Part shown: piece after piece, positions 34,266-43,252 of the stretch | How the letters are laid out: every line of letters starts with the position of its first letter | Numbering within the stretch: the first letter of the stretch is position 1 | NCBI RefSeq assembly: GCF_002608075.1 | Contig: NZ_LAHA01000055.1 | Coordinates: 1-49,058, forward strand | DNA from: Nostoc linckia z4 | GTDB taxonomy: Bacteria > Cyanobacteriota > Cyanobacteriia > Cyanobacteriales > Nostocaceae | Direction: 5' to 3' | Length of the DNA stretch: 49,058 nt | Translations under genes and position numbers: made by a program | The notes under the pieces: generated by a model | The model's input: the letters and a program-made list of their open reading frames with translations, nothing else | What the model was told of the DNA's origin: nothing | Databases searched by the model: none

Positions 34266-35819
34266 TTCAAGAAAGCAAATACATCTTTTCTCAAAGCTTA
34301 CTTGATTTTTATTCGGACAAGGGGAATAAAGAAAAACCCCTTGTCTTCAAGCTTCGGCAGATGACATATTCAAAATCACAAAAAATATATTTCGTTAATA
34401 CACATACTACAAAAATCTCTATTTTTTCAGTTAGCAACTCATCATATAATTTGACTTATTGTGAAGATTTAAAAAAATCAATGTTAGAATGCCCGTAAAA
34501 TTACCAACTTTGTTGGAAAATAAGCAGCGTAATGCCTTTGGCTCTGACTCGCTGATTAATTGTGCCCACCAGCGAGAAACACATTTGTTATGCTTGAATA
34601 ACATAACTAAATATCATCTATCAAACAAGATTTAATAAGTATCTTAAGGGTTTCTCATAATTAGATGACAAAATGACAAGACTTTACTGAATTAAAAGTA
34701 TTTACGATCACAAATACTTTACCTAAAAAAGCTTCTTGACTAAGTCATCAGGTAAATCTTTGAGTTTTTTTTGCTCAGCCAAATGCCCAGTCTGAACAAA
34801 CATCATCTGATTGAAAACTTGTTAATATCTTCATGTACGTCCCTGAAAATAGCTATTGTGTGGCATGTATTCAATGTACTTCTGCCTTAGCTAAAGTAAG
34901 ATAGACGATTTTTCAGGGCAAATCGTTTTTGAATTGATTAAAATATCGTTGTATACAATAAGAAGAGTTTGTCAAGTTTCATAAGGCTGAAATCGCCACA
35001 GTGCGCTAACGTGTGAATAAGGCCAAATTAGTTAAACCGAAAGCGACATGCGATCGCGTCGATTCTGCGACAACCTCAACTCCTTAGTTCAGGTAATGAT
35101 TACGCAAAAAATTAACTGGTTTCAGGCAAGTAACACCACTGTTGTTGTATTTATTCATAGGAAAAACCCACTTTGATCCAAGGACTCAATGATTTATGAA
35201 GGAAATGTAAAATAGGTAGGTTAAGACTTTTCACCTGAGTTAACATAACAATGCACTCTTTCTCAGTAATTAATGTTGTGTAAAATACATGAAATTGAGC
35301 AAAACAAAGTGTACTTAACTTTTAAACGTAATCAAAGAACCACTGCAATTCCGAAAGGTGTACAAAATATTTAAGGGTGTAATTCCCGTATTTAATGTCT
35401 TTTTGGTAAAAGTGGCTAACACTTGTTTAATAAATTCATGAGCGATACACAAAATAGAGTGCAATTTCTGTGAAACAGGCTACAATCGGAACAGTCTTTA
35501 CTACGAAAATCTGCCAAGAGTTTGAATTTGTTTGTATCGAATGGCAAGTTTTTGGTAAGGGTGAGTCTTGTTTTTAAGACCAGTCATTCAAAAAATATGT
35601 GTAATAGCAACACATATGACATTTACTTTCATTGAGAAAGTCACCTTTTAGTAGTGGCTTAAGCTAAAGTAAAAAGCCCTCCAAAAGAGGTGCAAAATGC
35701 CGAAAATATCTCTGGTAAATCTGCCAAAAAGCTTATTTTCGGTTGTCAACAAGCTCGTTTCAAAGAGCATTAAACACATCTTGAGTAATTGATTCTGCAA
35801 GGAGCATGAGGAACGCGGC
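34266..35819. other. 1.55-kb gene-free region upstream of sigA
   Basis: No protein gene is supported. The composition is AT-rich and free of the low-complexity arrays seen elsewhere. Local structure: hairpins at 34316-34345, 34504-34516 (CCAAC-TTT-GTTGG) and 34548-34576 (CTCGCTG/CAGCGAG). A 48-codon frame (34489-34635) has no ribosome-binding site. It may hold a long sigA leader with several promoters or a non-coding RNA gene; I cannot decide from sequence. GAGG at 35808-35811 is the likely sigA ribosome-binding site. Confidence 0.5.
34316..34345 (+). terminator. Hairpin after the fasciclin gene
   Basis: GACAAGGGG (34316-34324) pairs perfectly with CCCCTTGTC (34337-34345), 50 bases after the fasciclin stop. 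The T-run behind it is weak, so it may terminate inefficiently. Confidence 0.55.
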
Positions 35820-36989
35820 ATGAACCAGGCTAACAACGTACTCGAAAGCATATATCAGCCTGACCTAGAAATAATGAATCAGCCTGAGCTCGAGTTAGAA
35901 GAACTCTTAATAGACGATGAAGAGGACTTGCTGATCGTAGATGAAGGTGACGATGAGTTTTTAGAGCCTCAGTCTGATGAGGACGACGCAAAGTCTGGAA
36001 AAGCCGCTAAATCGCGTCGTCGCACACAAAGCAAGAAAAAGCACTACACAGAAGATTCCATTCGGCTTTACTTGCAAGAGATTGGTAGAATTCGCTTATT
36101 GCGGGCAGATGAAGAAATTGAATTAGCCCGTAAAATTGCTGATTTGCTCGAATTAGAGAGGGTACGGGAAAGACTTTCGGAACAGTTAGATCGCGATCCT
36201 CGTGATAGTGAATGGGCAGAAGCCGTGCAACTGCCACTACCAGCTTTTCGTTATCGCCTGCACGTTGGGCGCAGGGCGAAAGACAAGATGGTGCAATCTA
36301 ACTTGCGTCTTGTAGTTTCAATTGCTAAGAAATACATGAATCGTGGTTTGTCATTCCAAGACTTAATTCAAGAAGGCAGTCTTGGTTTGATTCGCGCCGC
36401 TGAAAAATTTGACCACGAAAAGGGTTATAAATTTTCTACCTACGCTACATGGTGGATTCGTCAAGCAATTACCCGCGCGATCGCCGATCAATCCCGTACA
36501 ATTCGCCTTCCAGTCCACCTTTACGAAACCATTTCTCGAATTAAGAAAACCACCAAATTATTATCTCAAGAAATGGGTCGCAAACCCACAGAAGAAGAAA
36601 TCGCCACTCGCATGGAAATGACCATTGAGAAGTTGCGGTTTATTGCTAAATCAGCCCAATTACCTATTTCATTAGAAACGCCCATTGGGAAAGAAGAAGA
36701 CTCTCGGTTGGGCGATTTTATTGAGTCCGATGGCGAAACACCAGAAGATCAAGTTTCCAAAAATCTGCTGCGCGAAGACCTAGAAAAAGTCCTCGATAGT
36801 CTTAGCCCTCGCGAACGCGATGTTCTCAGACTGCGGTACGGTTTGGATGATGGTCGGATGAAGACACTTGAAGAAATTGGGCAGATTTTCAACGTCACTC
36901 GCGAACGCATTCGCCAAATTGAAGCGAAGGCACTCCGCAAGTTACGTCACCCAAATCGTAACAGCGTTCTCAAGGAATATATTCGGTAA
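35820..36989 (+). CDS. sigA: Principal RNA polymerase sigma factor SigA (RpoD)
   Basis: A 389-residue group 1 sigma-70 factor. An acidic N-terminus (LEELLIDDEEDLLIVDEGDDE) and a basic SRRRTQSKKK stretch precede region 1.2 (DSIRLYLQEIGRIRLL). Region 2 shows NLRLVVSIAKKYMNRGLSFQDLIQEG and the -10-reading FSTYATWWIRQAITRAI. Region 3 follows. Region 4.2 (TLEEIGQIFNVTRERIRQIE) is the -35-binding helix-turn-helix. Wording and length match cyanobacterial SigA, the housekeeping factor. The ATG at 35820 has GAGG eight bases upstream. An overlapping 5-codon frame (35806-35823, ATGAGG...TGA) is probably chance. The gene has its own long upstream region and a clear terminator. Confidence 0.96.
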   Translation: MNQANNVLESIYQPDLEIMNQPELELEELLIDDEEDLLIVDEGDDEFLEPQSDEDDAKSGKAAKSRRRTQSKKKHYTEDSIRLYLQEIGRIRLLRADEEIELARKIADLLELERVRERLSEQLDRDPRDSEWAEAVQLPLPAFRYRLHVGRRAKDKMVQSNLRLVVSIAKKYMNRGLSFQDLIQEGSLGLIRAAEKFDHEKGYKFSTYATWWIRQAITRAIADQSRTIRLPVHLYETISRIKKTTKLLSQEMGRKPTEEEIATRMEMTIEKLRFIAKSAQLPISLETPIGKEEDSRLGDFIESDGETPEDQVSKNLLREDLEKVLDSLSPRERDVLRLRYGLDDGRMKTLEEIGQIFNVTRERIRQIEAKALRKLRHPNRNSVLKEYIR

Positions 36990-37070
36990 TCAAGAGTCAT
37001 TTATCAATAGTCATTGGTCATTAGTCATTAGTGAAGAAGCAAAACGCAAAGGACAAATGACAAACAAATA

Positions 37071-37108
37071 AAAAACCTGGTAGTGGGCAATCACTCCAGG
37101 TTTTTTTA
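37071..37108 (+). terminator. sigA: Rho-independent terminator of sigA
   Basis: AAAAACCTGG (37071-37080) and CCAGGTTTTT (37096-37105) form a 10-bp stem around TAGTGGGCAATCACT, followed by further Ts. The A-run on the left lets it also work for the opposite-strand HLIP gene. Confidence 0.9.
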
Positions 37109-37217
37109 TTTATGGGTCATCTTAGATATTAAAACTTATACCAATTTGAAAAATGAATTCGCAGAACCCTTTCTGGAAAAGAAATTCTCAATTCAAAATC
37201 TAAAATTCAAAGTGGTA

Positions 37218-37406
37218 TTAGAGGATGCCCCAGAAGTGCAAGAAACCTTGGCCAGAAAAAAGTTCAACTAGTACTGCCGCTAAAAAACCAATCATTGCTA
37301 AGCGACCGTTCCAAATTTCTGCTTGTGGAGTAAAGCCCCAACGCCAAGCATTACGATCTTCAACTACAGGAGTAGTGACTTTTGTTGTTGTTGTTGCATT
37401 TGTCAT
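37218..37406 (-). CDS. High-light-inducible protein (HLIP/SCP), chlorophyll a/b-binding-like
   Basis: A 62-residue one-helix protein of the thylakoid membrane. The single helix carries the chlorophyll-binding motif AEIWNGRLAMIGFLAAVLVE (E-x-x-N-G-R-x-A-M-I-G-F). A Thr-rich N-terminus and WRWGFTPQ precede it. These small proteins bind chlorophyll and carotenoid and help photosystem II repair and photoprotection under strong light. The ATG at 37406 has GGAG nearby; a GTG three codons upstream (37415) is less likely. Probably expressed alone and shares the sigA terminator region. Confidence 0.94.
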   Translation of the reverse strand: MTNATTTTKVTTPVVEDRNAWRWGFTPQAEIWNGRLAMIGFLAAVLVELFSGQGFLHFWGIL

Positions 37407-38115
37407 GGTTGACACTCCAAATTAAATTTTTAATTTTTATTGCCTTACGTAAACTAATATAACAAATATTTTAATAAAAACAACGATTATTATATTTTTG
37501 TTGCAATATCTTGACATAAAATGTGATACTAATCAACAAGAACTAAAACATCTATCTTGCGATACAACTCTTCAAAGCTTCTTGGAGTTACTAGAAAATT
37601 ATTGAGACTTTTTTTCAATTATTTTAACATTTAACCAGTTATTGATGCCTAGAACCTTTGAAAAACAAGAATTTAAGTTACAAATGGATATGTGTTAACT
37701 ATGATTTAATTACTATTTATTAGTATTAATTGAGAAATTTAGGATACCGTTCATAGGTTGAAAGTAGCTTGTTTAACGTGAATTCGACGACTCATATAGT
37801 GTCCGTCTAATTAGCTCAAAAGACCTCTAAGAGGTTTACTACGCAAAACCGTCTCTCTCTGACTCGGAGAGAAACTTAAACTTTAGTTCAAGACAGAGAA
37901 AGGTTCGTCGAATTTACGTTTGTTTAGCAATCTTGTAGTTGAAGAGTTAAATTATTGACTGCTTGCTATGTACACACTTACTAAAAGTATTAATTTAGCT
38001 TTGCCATCGGGATAGTTAAGTTAGAGTTATTAAAAATAAAATTAATTTATAATAGAAAGCAATTTTCATTTAATAAATTAATATTTAGACTGTTTGTTAG
38101 TAGCTCGAAAAAATT
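37407..38115. other. Gene-free stretch between HLIP and methyltransferase
   Basis: AT-rich DNA without a supported gene. The HLIP promoter should lie in 37410-37500. An element with 16-bp terminal inverted repeats occupies 37775-37920 (listed separately). Nothing else stands out. Confidence 0.5.
37775..37920. mobile_element. 146-bp element with 16-bp terminal inverted repeats
   Basis: AACGTGAATTCGACGA (37775-37790) and TCGTCGAATTTACGTT (37905-37920) are inverted repeats with one mismatch. Inside are further palindromes: GACCTCTAAGAGGT and CTCTCTGACTCGGAGAG. It has no coding capacity. It looks like a MITE or a structured RNA; only one copy is seen in this window. Confidence 0.55.
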
Positions 38116-38988
38116 ATGAACAAACAGCAAACTAATGACTTTGACAAAATTGTCCTTACTGGTTTCATGGTTAGTCTAGCTAGACAGTTCACAGATATTC
38201 CTTATGCTAAGGAATTGGCAGAATTAATAGAAAAGCAAGGGTTGGTAAAGCTACCTCAACCACAAAATCAAGACAAAAGTGTTTTGCTTACCGCACGTGT
38301 AGAAGCTCGTTATAAAGCTATCAACCAGGTCATAGCTGAATATCAAATAACACAAGTTTTAGAACTGGCATCTGGTTTGTTACCGCGTGGACTTGTGATG
38401 TCTAGCAATCCGAATATCACTTTTATTGAAAGTGACCTGCCTGAGATGATTCGTTGCAAAAAACAACTAATTCAGCAATTAGTGGGGGAACGTCCGAACC
38501 TGCATTTTCTAGAAATTGATGCTGCTAGCCGTCCTAGCGAGTTTTCCAAGAGTAATCCTTTACTCAAAGCCGGACAACCAGTGATGATTTTGTGTGAAGG
38601 ATTGCTGACACATCTAACTTTGGCAGAAAAACAACTTGTGTGTGCCAATATCCGCGAAATGCTCCACTCTTATGGTGGTGTTTGGATTACTCCTGATTTC
38701 ATTGATACAGGTAGTTTAGTGCGATCGCAACAAGATGACTCAGGTTTACAAAAGCTATTACAAACAGGTACTAACCTGACAGGTAGGTCTTTAGTAAATA
38801 ATAATTTTGGTACACTCGATCTAGCACGGCAGTTTGTTGGCGAACAAGGTTTTCGTGTAACAGAACATAGTATGTTGAACGTCATAGACGAGTTAAGCTG
38901 TTTAGAAATTTTGGGCATCGAGAAAGAAGTAGTAAGGAAAATGCTTGCTACTCAATCTGTCTTCGCGCTCACTGTTGATGTTGCTTGA
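38116..38988 (+). CDS. SAM-dependent methyltransferase, leucine carboxyl methyltransferase (LCM)-like
   Basis: A 290-residue methyltransferase of the LCM/PpmA superfamily, which often methylates carboxyl or polyketide-like acceptors. Motif I is VLELASGLLPRGLVMS (about 75-90); ITFIESDLPEM supplies the SAM-ribose acidic residue; MILCEGLLTHL is the post-II motif typical of the family. The C-terminal part (FGTLDLARQFVGEQGF, TEHSMLNVIDEL) is well formed. The substrate is unknown. ATG at 38116. It ends seven bases before the convergent acetyltransferase gene. Confidence 0.83.
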   Translation: MNKQQTNDFDKIVLTGFMVSLARQFTDIPYAKELAELIEKQGLVKLPQPQNQDKSVLLTARVEARYKAINQVIAEYQITQVLELASGLLPRGLVMSSNPNITFIESDLPEMIRCKKQLIQQLVGERPNLHFLEIDAASRPSEFSKSNPLLKAGQPVMILCEGLLTHLTLAEKQLVCANIREMLHSYGGVWITPDFIDTGSLVRSQQDDSGLQKLLQTGTNLTGRSLVNNNFGTLDLARQFVGEQGFRVTEHSMLNVIDELSCLEILGIEKEVVRKMLATQSVFALTVDVA

Positions 38989-38995
38989 TTTTTAC

Positions 38996-39460
38996 TTAGT
39001 GCCAAACAATTTCCATTTCTTTTGTAGTTGAGATAAAACCAAGCTTTTCGTAGAGACTTTTGCCATCCTTGGTAGTGTGGAGCCAGATGCGTTTTGCCTC
39101 AGTCTCTTTGACAAAGCTAATAGTTTCCTTTAAAAGTGCTGTAGCAATTCCCTGGTTTCGCCATTGTGGAATTGTATAAACGTTCATGATGTAAGCTTCT
39201 AAGCCCGACAAATTGCCGTCATACGGAGGCCGCGTAAAAAGTACCAAGCCGCTAGTACCCACAATTTGATTTTCCACCTCAGCAACCCAAACCAGAAACT
39301 CACCTTGGGGTATTTTATCTGCCAAATAGTTTCTAGTCGCTGCTGCGATCGCTTCTATTTCAGTATTATCTTTAATATCGCCAGCCTCACGCAGGAGTTC
39401 AAGGCGTAGTCTAACTAGCGCCTCTAAATCTCCTAAGTTGGCTCGCCGGAAGTTTAACAT
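38996..39460 (-). CDS. GNAT family N-acetyltransferase
   Basis: A 154-residue acetyl-CoA-dependent acetyltransferase. The fold is visible as FRRANLGDLEALVRLR at the N-terminus, FLVWVAEVENQIVGTSGLVLF in the middle, and the acetyl-CoA motif A VYTIPQWRNQGIATALL (Q/R-x-x-G-x-G/A positions occupied as RNQGIA). LYEKLGFISTTKEMEIVW closes the fold. The acceptor is unknown. It starts eight bases after the GyrA-type gene's stop on the same strand, so the two are probably cotranscribed. ATG at 39460. Confidence 0.88.
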   Translation of the reverse strand: MLNFRRANLGDLEALVRLRLELLREAGDIKDNTEIEAIAAATRNYLADKIPQGEFLVWVAEVENQIVGTSGLVLFTRPPYDGNLSGLEAYIMNVYTIPQWRNQGIATALLKETISFVKETEAKRIWLHTTKDGKSLYEKLGFISTTKEMEIVWH

Positions 39461-39468
39461 CGTTTTTA

Positions 39469-42030
39469 CTATGAGCGGACTTCAACAACCGTGATAATTT
39501 TTTCATCCCGGTTGAGTTGGATGATGCTTTCGCCTTTGACATCTCTGCTTAAAATAGGCACTGTTTCCACAGGTATCCGCACTACCCGGTCTTTGTTTGT
39601 CACTAGGGCTACTTCACTAGAAGCGTTGGCGTAGCCCGCCGTTCGCGGAGCGTCTCGTAGAGAAGGCATCGCCTTTACCATAGCAGCTAAATTATCAGTT
39701 TTGCTGGTAAATTTCAGCGCCTGCGTGCCTAAATCCCCACGATTACCTGCTCTTAATTGACTCGCAATCATCCGCTTAGCATATCCTTCTTGAGTCACTA
39801 GCAATAGCTGGTCATCTTTGCTGACATTCACACAACCGACCATTTGCTGGTTTCTCAATAATCGAAATGCTTGTAAACCCATTGCTGTGCGACCCATGAT
39901 TGGTAGTTGTTCGTCGTTAACGGCAAATCGCAATACCCGCCCACCAGAACTAGCTAAAATCAGATGTTCTCCTGGAATTGTGAACTGAGTAAATGACAAT
40001 CGATCGTCATCTTTGAGCTTCAAAATCGTGATGCCGCGACGAGTCAAATTCGTGAATTCTTCCAAAGCCAAACGCTTAATTCGTCCTTGTTTGGTGAGCA
40101 AAACTATTTGACTAGTTTCAAAATTTGTCGGTAGTAAAAAGCGGCTAATTACATCTTCTTGAGCGCCTTGAGCAGTATTGCTGAGCATAGTAATCAGTGG
40201 TGTTCCCCGTGGAGAACGTCCAGTGGTTTGGGGAATTTCTCCCACCTTCACAGGGTAGACTTTTCCGCCACTCGTTAGTATTAGCAAATCTTTGTCTGTA
40301 TCGGTCAATACATTTTGGATAATAAAATCATTTTCGTGCAGACCATTTTCAATTTTCGACTTTTTCCCAGATATGTTAATACGACGTACATAACCGCGTT
40401 GAGTAAACTCTAAAATCGCTTCCTGAGCGGGTTCAGAAGGTTTGAGCTTTTCTTCATCCTCCTCTACTCCTCTGCCCCTCTGCCCCTCTGCCCCTCTGCC
40501 CTTTTGTTCTTGGGCTAGTGTGCCCTTTGGTTCCTCTATTATTTTTGTGCGTCGGGCATCGCTGTATTTGCGTTTGAGCGATCGCAAATCTTTTTTCAGC
40601 GCCTTGAGTAATTCGTGGCGATCGCTCAATAATCTTTGTAATAAATCAATTTGCTGGCTGAGTTCTTCAAATTCGCGCTGTAAGTTTTGTTGTTCTAGAC
40701 TAGTGAGGCGGCGCAACGGCATAGCTAGAATTGCATCTGCTTGTACCTCAGTCAAATCGAGTCGGCTGCAAAGGTTGATTTTTGCGGTACTACCATCAGC
40801 AGCTTGGCGCAAAATTTCAATTACTGCATCTAAATTAGACAAAGCTTTCAGCAAACCTTCTACCAAATGCGATCGGCTTTGGGCTTTCTCCAACTCATAA
40901 CTGTAGCGACGGTTGAGAGTTTGCTCTCTAAAACTCAAAAACTCCTGTAAAAGTTGCCGCAAACTCAACTGGCGGGGTTGTCCATCAACTATTGCCAACA
41001 GAATCGCCCCAAAATTACTTTGTAAAGCAGTTTGGTGATATAAATGTTGCAGAACTTCTTGGGGATTTGTATCGCGTTTGAGTTCGATGACTACGCGCAT
41101 ACCTTCGCGATCGCTTTCATCCCGCAGATCGGAAATTCCCTGTAAGCGACCTTGATTTACTAAGTCCGCGACCTTTTCAATCCAGCCAGCTTTATTTACT
41201 TGATACGGCAATTCTGTGACAATAATTGCTGTTCGTCGCTTACTTCCCCTGGTCGCTGGAATTTCCTCCAACGTCGCCAGTCCCCGCAGCACAATTCCAC
41301 CCTTACCTGTGGTGTAAGCCTCCCGAATTCCCACTTCACCAACTATTTCCCCACCAGTGGGAAAATCTGGCCCTGGAATTAACTCGAATAACTTTTCATC
41401 TGACAAATCTGGGGTATCGATTAAAGCAATCAACCCATCAACTATTTCTCCTAAATTGTGGGGCGGAATATTCGTCGCCATCCCCACAGCAATACCAGAA
41501 CAGCCATTGAGCAATAGAAATGGCAACTGAGCAGGTAACACCGTTGGCTCTTGCTGGGAATTATCGAAATTACCAACAAATTCCACCGTTTCTTCGCCAA
41601 TTTCCGCCAGCATTCCCTCATGACTAATAGGTGCAAGGCGCGTTTCTGTATAACGCATTGCAGCTGGTGGGTCATTATCAACGCTGCCAAAGTTACCGTG
41701 TCCCGCCAGTAAAGGATAGCGGCTAGAAAATTCCTGCACCAATCTGACTAATGCATCGTAAACCGCTTGATCTCCGTGGGGGTGGTATTTACCCAGAACA
41801 TCACCCACTACACGGGCACATTTGCGGTAAGGTCTATCTGGTATCAAACCGAGTTCGTGCATTGCGTAAAGAATGCGGCGATGCACTGGTTTTAAGCCAT
41901 CACGCACGTCTGGTAGCGCTCGCCCGACAATCACGCTCATGGCATATTCTAAGTAAGACCGTTGCATCTCCGTGTGCAGGGCTGTTGTAATGACCTGTCC
42001 CGTTGAGAGAAGGTTTAACTGTTTTGCCAT
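39469..42030 (-). CDS. gyrA: Type II topoisomerase subunit A (GyrA/ParC-type)
   Basis: An 853-residue DNA-breaking and rejoining subunit. The N-terminal part (RSYLEYAMSVIVGRALPD, GLKPVHRRILYAM, GKYHPHGDQAVYDAL, FGSVDNDPPAAMRYTETRL) includes catalytic Tyr127. In the quinolone-determining segment Gln88 occupies the place of E. coli Ser83, with Asp92 conserved. The C-terminal beta-pinwheel is present, but the GyrA box (QRRGGKG) reads NLTRRGITILK, so DNA-wrapping ability is doubtful. Cyanobacteria commonly have two GyrA-like proteins; this one may be the second, ParC-like one. Two inserts are seen: a Gln/Gly/Arg-rich loop near residues 508-530 from a C/T-rich repeat, and about 18 residues at 786-803 (PSLRDAPRTAGYANAS) from a dispersed palindromic repeat. 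ATG at 42030; no gyrB is adjacent. Confidence 0.93.
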   Translation of the reverse strand: MAKQLNLLSTGQVITTALHTEMQRSYLEYAMSVIVGRALPDVRDGLKPVHRRILYAMHELGLIPDRPYRKCARVVGDVLGKYHPHGDQAVYDALVRLVQEFSSRYPLLAGHGNFGSVDNDPPAAMRYTETRLAPISHEGMLAEIGEETVEFVGNFDNSQQEPTVLPAQLPFLLLNGCSGIAVGMATNIPPHNLGEIVDGLIALIDTPDLSDEKLFELIPGPDFPTGGEIVGEVGIREAYTTGKGGIVLRGLATLEEIPATRGSKRRTAIIVTELPYQVNKAGWIEKVADLVNQGRLQGISDLRDESDREGMRVVIELKRDTNPQEVLQHLYHQTALQSNFGAILLAIVDGQPRQLSLRQLLQEFLSFREQTLNRRYSYELEKAQSRSHLVEGLLKALSNLDAVIEILRQAADGSTAKINLCSRLDLTEVQADAILAMPLRRLTSLEQQNLQREFEELSQQIDLLQRLLSDRHELLKALKKDLRSLKRKYSDARRTKIIEEPKGTLAQEQKGRGAEGQRGRGVEEDEEKLKPSEPAQEAILEFTQRGYVRRINISGKKSKIENGLHENDFIIQNVLTDTDKDLLILTSGGKVYPVKVGEIPQTTGRSPRGTPLITMLSNTAQGAQEDVISRFLLPTNFETSQIVLLTKQGRIKRLALEEFTNLTRRGITILKLKDDDRLSFTQFTIPGEHLILASSGGRVLRFAVNDEQLPIMGRTAMGLQAFRLLRNQQMVGCVNVSKDDQLLLVTQEGYAKRMIASQLRAGNRGDLGTQALKFTSKTDNLAAMVKAMPSLRDAPRTAGYANASSEVALVTNKDRVVRIPVETVPILSRDVKGESIIQLNRDEKIITVVEVRS
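39621..39673. repeat. Dispersed palindromic repeat inserted in gyrA
   Basis: The minus strand reads GATGCCTTCTCTACGAGACG, then CTCCGCGAACGGCGGGCTAC, then GCCAACGCTT. The portion CTCTACGAGACGCTCCGCGAAC is matched at nearly all positions by intergenic 33121-33142. It adds PSLRDAPRTAGYANAS to the C-terminal domain in frame. Confidence 0.8.
40466..40505. repeat. (CTGCCCCT)n tandem repeat inside gyrA
   Basis: Four near-identical CTGCCCCT octamers encode the GRGAEGQRGRG-type loop between the DNA-cleavage core and the C-terminal domain. It is the same kind of array as the intergenic low-complexity repeats. Confidence 0.8.
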
Positions 42031-42564
42031 GAGTTTTTTCCCTGAAATTTAACTACACAAAAACCGATGAAACTCAATATTCCAGCTACCACAGCATAAC
42101 GGATGAAATGGGATTACTGACAAAATTTTGATAGTCAGATAAGAAAAAGCAGTAGTATCATCCTTGATGACGAGGCTCTTGATTGACTATTAAAAAGAAG
42201 GCAGACGAATATAATCTACATACATTTAGTAGCCAGGATATTTACCATGATTGCATTTCTTAATTTGAAATTTTGGGCAAAGTATGAGCGAACCTTGGTG
42301 ATGGCTGTGCCCAACTCAAAGACAAACAGACGCCAGTTAAAATCTATAGGAACCCCAAAAGCAAACAAACCAGGATATCAATACAATAAAGTGGCTCAAA
42401 TTTTCCACAATAATTTTGAATTTTGCCAAAATTTTGTAACTGGCTGAGTTCAGAACTTCTCCTATGGTCGCCGCTAGATGTAGCAATATCCCAAAGGATA
42501 TGGTTAGCGCTCAAAATTGTCCAAGACCGATTTTTGAATTCCCACCTCCATAACTAAAATTCTC
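42031..42564. other. Gene-free stretch before the receiver gene
   Basis: The gyrA promoter should lie in 42031-42150. A 66-codon frame (42247-42447, +), or a shorter one from ATG 42301, starts MAVPNSKTNRRQ. It has a loose AGGA upstream but matches no family I know, so it is not listed as a gene. Nothing else is seen. Confidence 0.45.
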
Positions 42565-42969
42565 ATGAAAACCGTTTTAATTGTCGAAGACGATCTCATT
42601 AATGCTCGTGTTTTTTCCAAAATTTTGTCCAAGCGCGGCGGCTTGGGTGTCAAACACACCGAAAATGTGGAAGAAGTAATAAAAATTGCCCAATCTGGAG
42701 AAGCAGACTTGATTTTGATGGACGTTTCTCTGTCAAGAAGTGTTTATCAAGGCAAGTCTGTTGATGGCATCAAGATTACACAAATGTTGAAATCAGACCC
42801 AAAAACCGCAAATTTACCAGTTATTCTGGTGACAGCCCACGCTATGGAAGGCGATCGCGAGAACTTTCTCAAGCAAAGCGGTGCTGATGGCTACATTTCT
42901 AAACCAGTTGTTGACCATCAACAGTTTGTTGACCAAATCATCACGCTTCTACCCACAGATAACGACTGA
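42565..42969 (+). CDS. Single-domain response regulator (CheY/DivK-like receiver)
   Basis: A 134-residue stand-alone receiver. Acidic residues are Glu8-Asp9-Asp10 in LIVEDD, phospho-acceptor Asp53 in LILMDVSLS, switch Thr90 in ILVTAHAM, and Lys113 in ISKPV. No output domain follows, so it must act by binding a partner, for example a kinase or motility/cell-polarity protein. Cyanobacterial single receivers of this type often accompany hybrid kinases. No kinase gene is adjacent; the nearest histidine-kinase-like gene (21363-23612) lacks its H-box histidine. ATG at 42565. Confidence 0.93.
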   Translation: MKTVLIVEDDLINARVFSKILSKRGGLGVKHTENVEEVIKIAQSGEADLILMDVSLSRSVYQGKSVDGIKITQMLKSDPKTANLPVILVTAHAMEGDRENFLKQSGADGYISKPVVDHQQFVDQIITLLPTDND

Positions 42970-43096
42970 TTTCCAGAATACTCGCCCAATAATCTTTTTG
43001 ACCGACTAGTTCCTATGTTTAATTAAGTATATATGTACTATAAGCGGGTACTGTTCGGCAAGTAGGTAATAGGATTTGGGTATGGGGATGGGGCAA

Positions 43097-43250
43097 GCAG
43101 GGAGTGTGGGAGGTGTGGGAGGTGTGGGAGGTGTGGGAGGTGTGGGAGGATGGGGAAGAAATCTTTCCCCCCACACTCCCCACACTCCCCACACTCCCCT
43201 ATCCCCCCTCTCTCCCCATCTCCCCATCTCCCCATCTCCCCAGTCCCCAG
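43097..43250. repeat. (GGTGTGGGA)n / (CACACTCCC)n inverted tandem arrays
   Basis: Six GTGTGGGAG units (43107-43151), GATGGGGAAGAAATCTTTCC, then CCCCACACT units and CTCCCCAT units. The two arms are complementary and can form a long hairpin. The same composite stands at 44238-44365, so the TPR gene has one on each side. Confidence 0.8.
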
Positions 43251-43252
43251 TC

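Noticed and set aside
34489..34635. 48-codon frame starting MPVKLPTLLENK
   Set aside because: No ribosome-binding site and no known relative; probably chance in the sigA leader region.
35806..35823. Five-codon frame overlapping the sigA start (ATGA)
   Set aside because: AAGGAG is only one base from this ATG, too close for initiation; a leader peptide is not supported.
42247..42447. 66-codon frame; from ATG 42301 it begins MAVPNSKT, faintly like ribosomal protein L32
   Set aside because: Only the first few residues resemble L32; the rest lacks its basic pattern and zinc cysteines.
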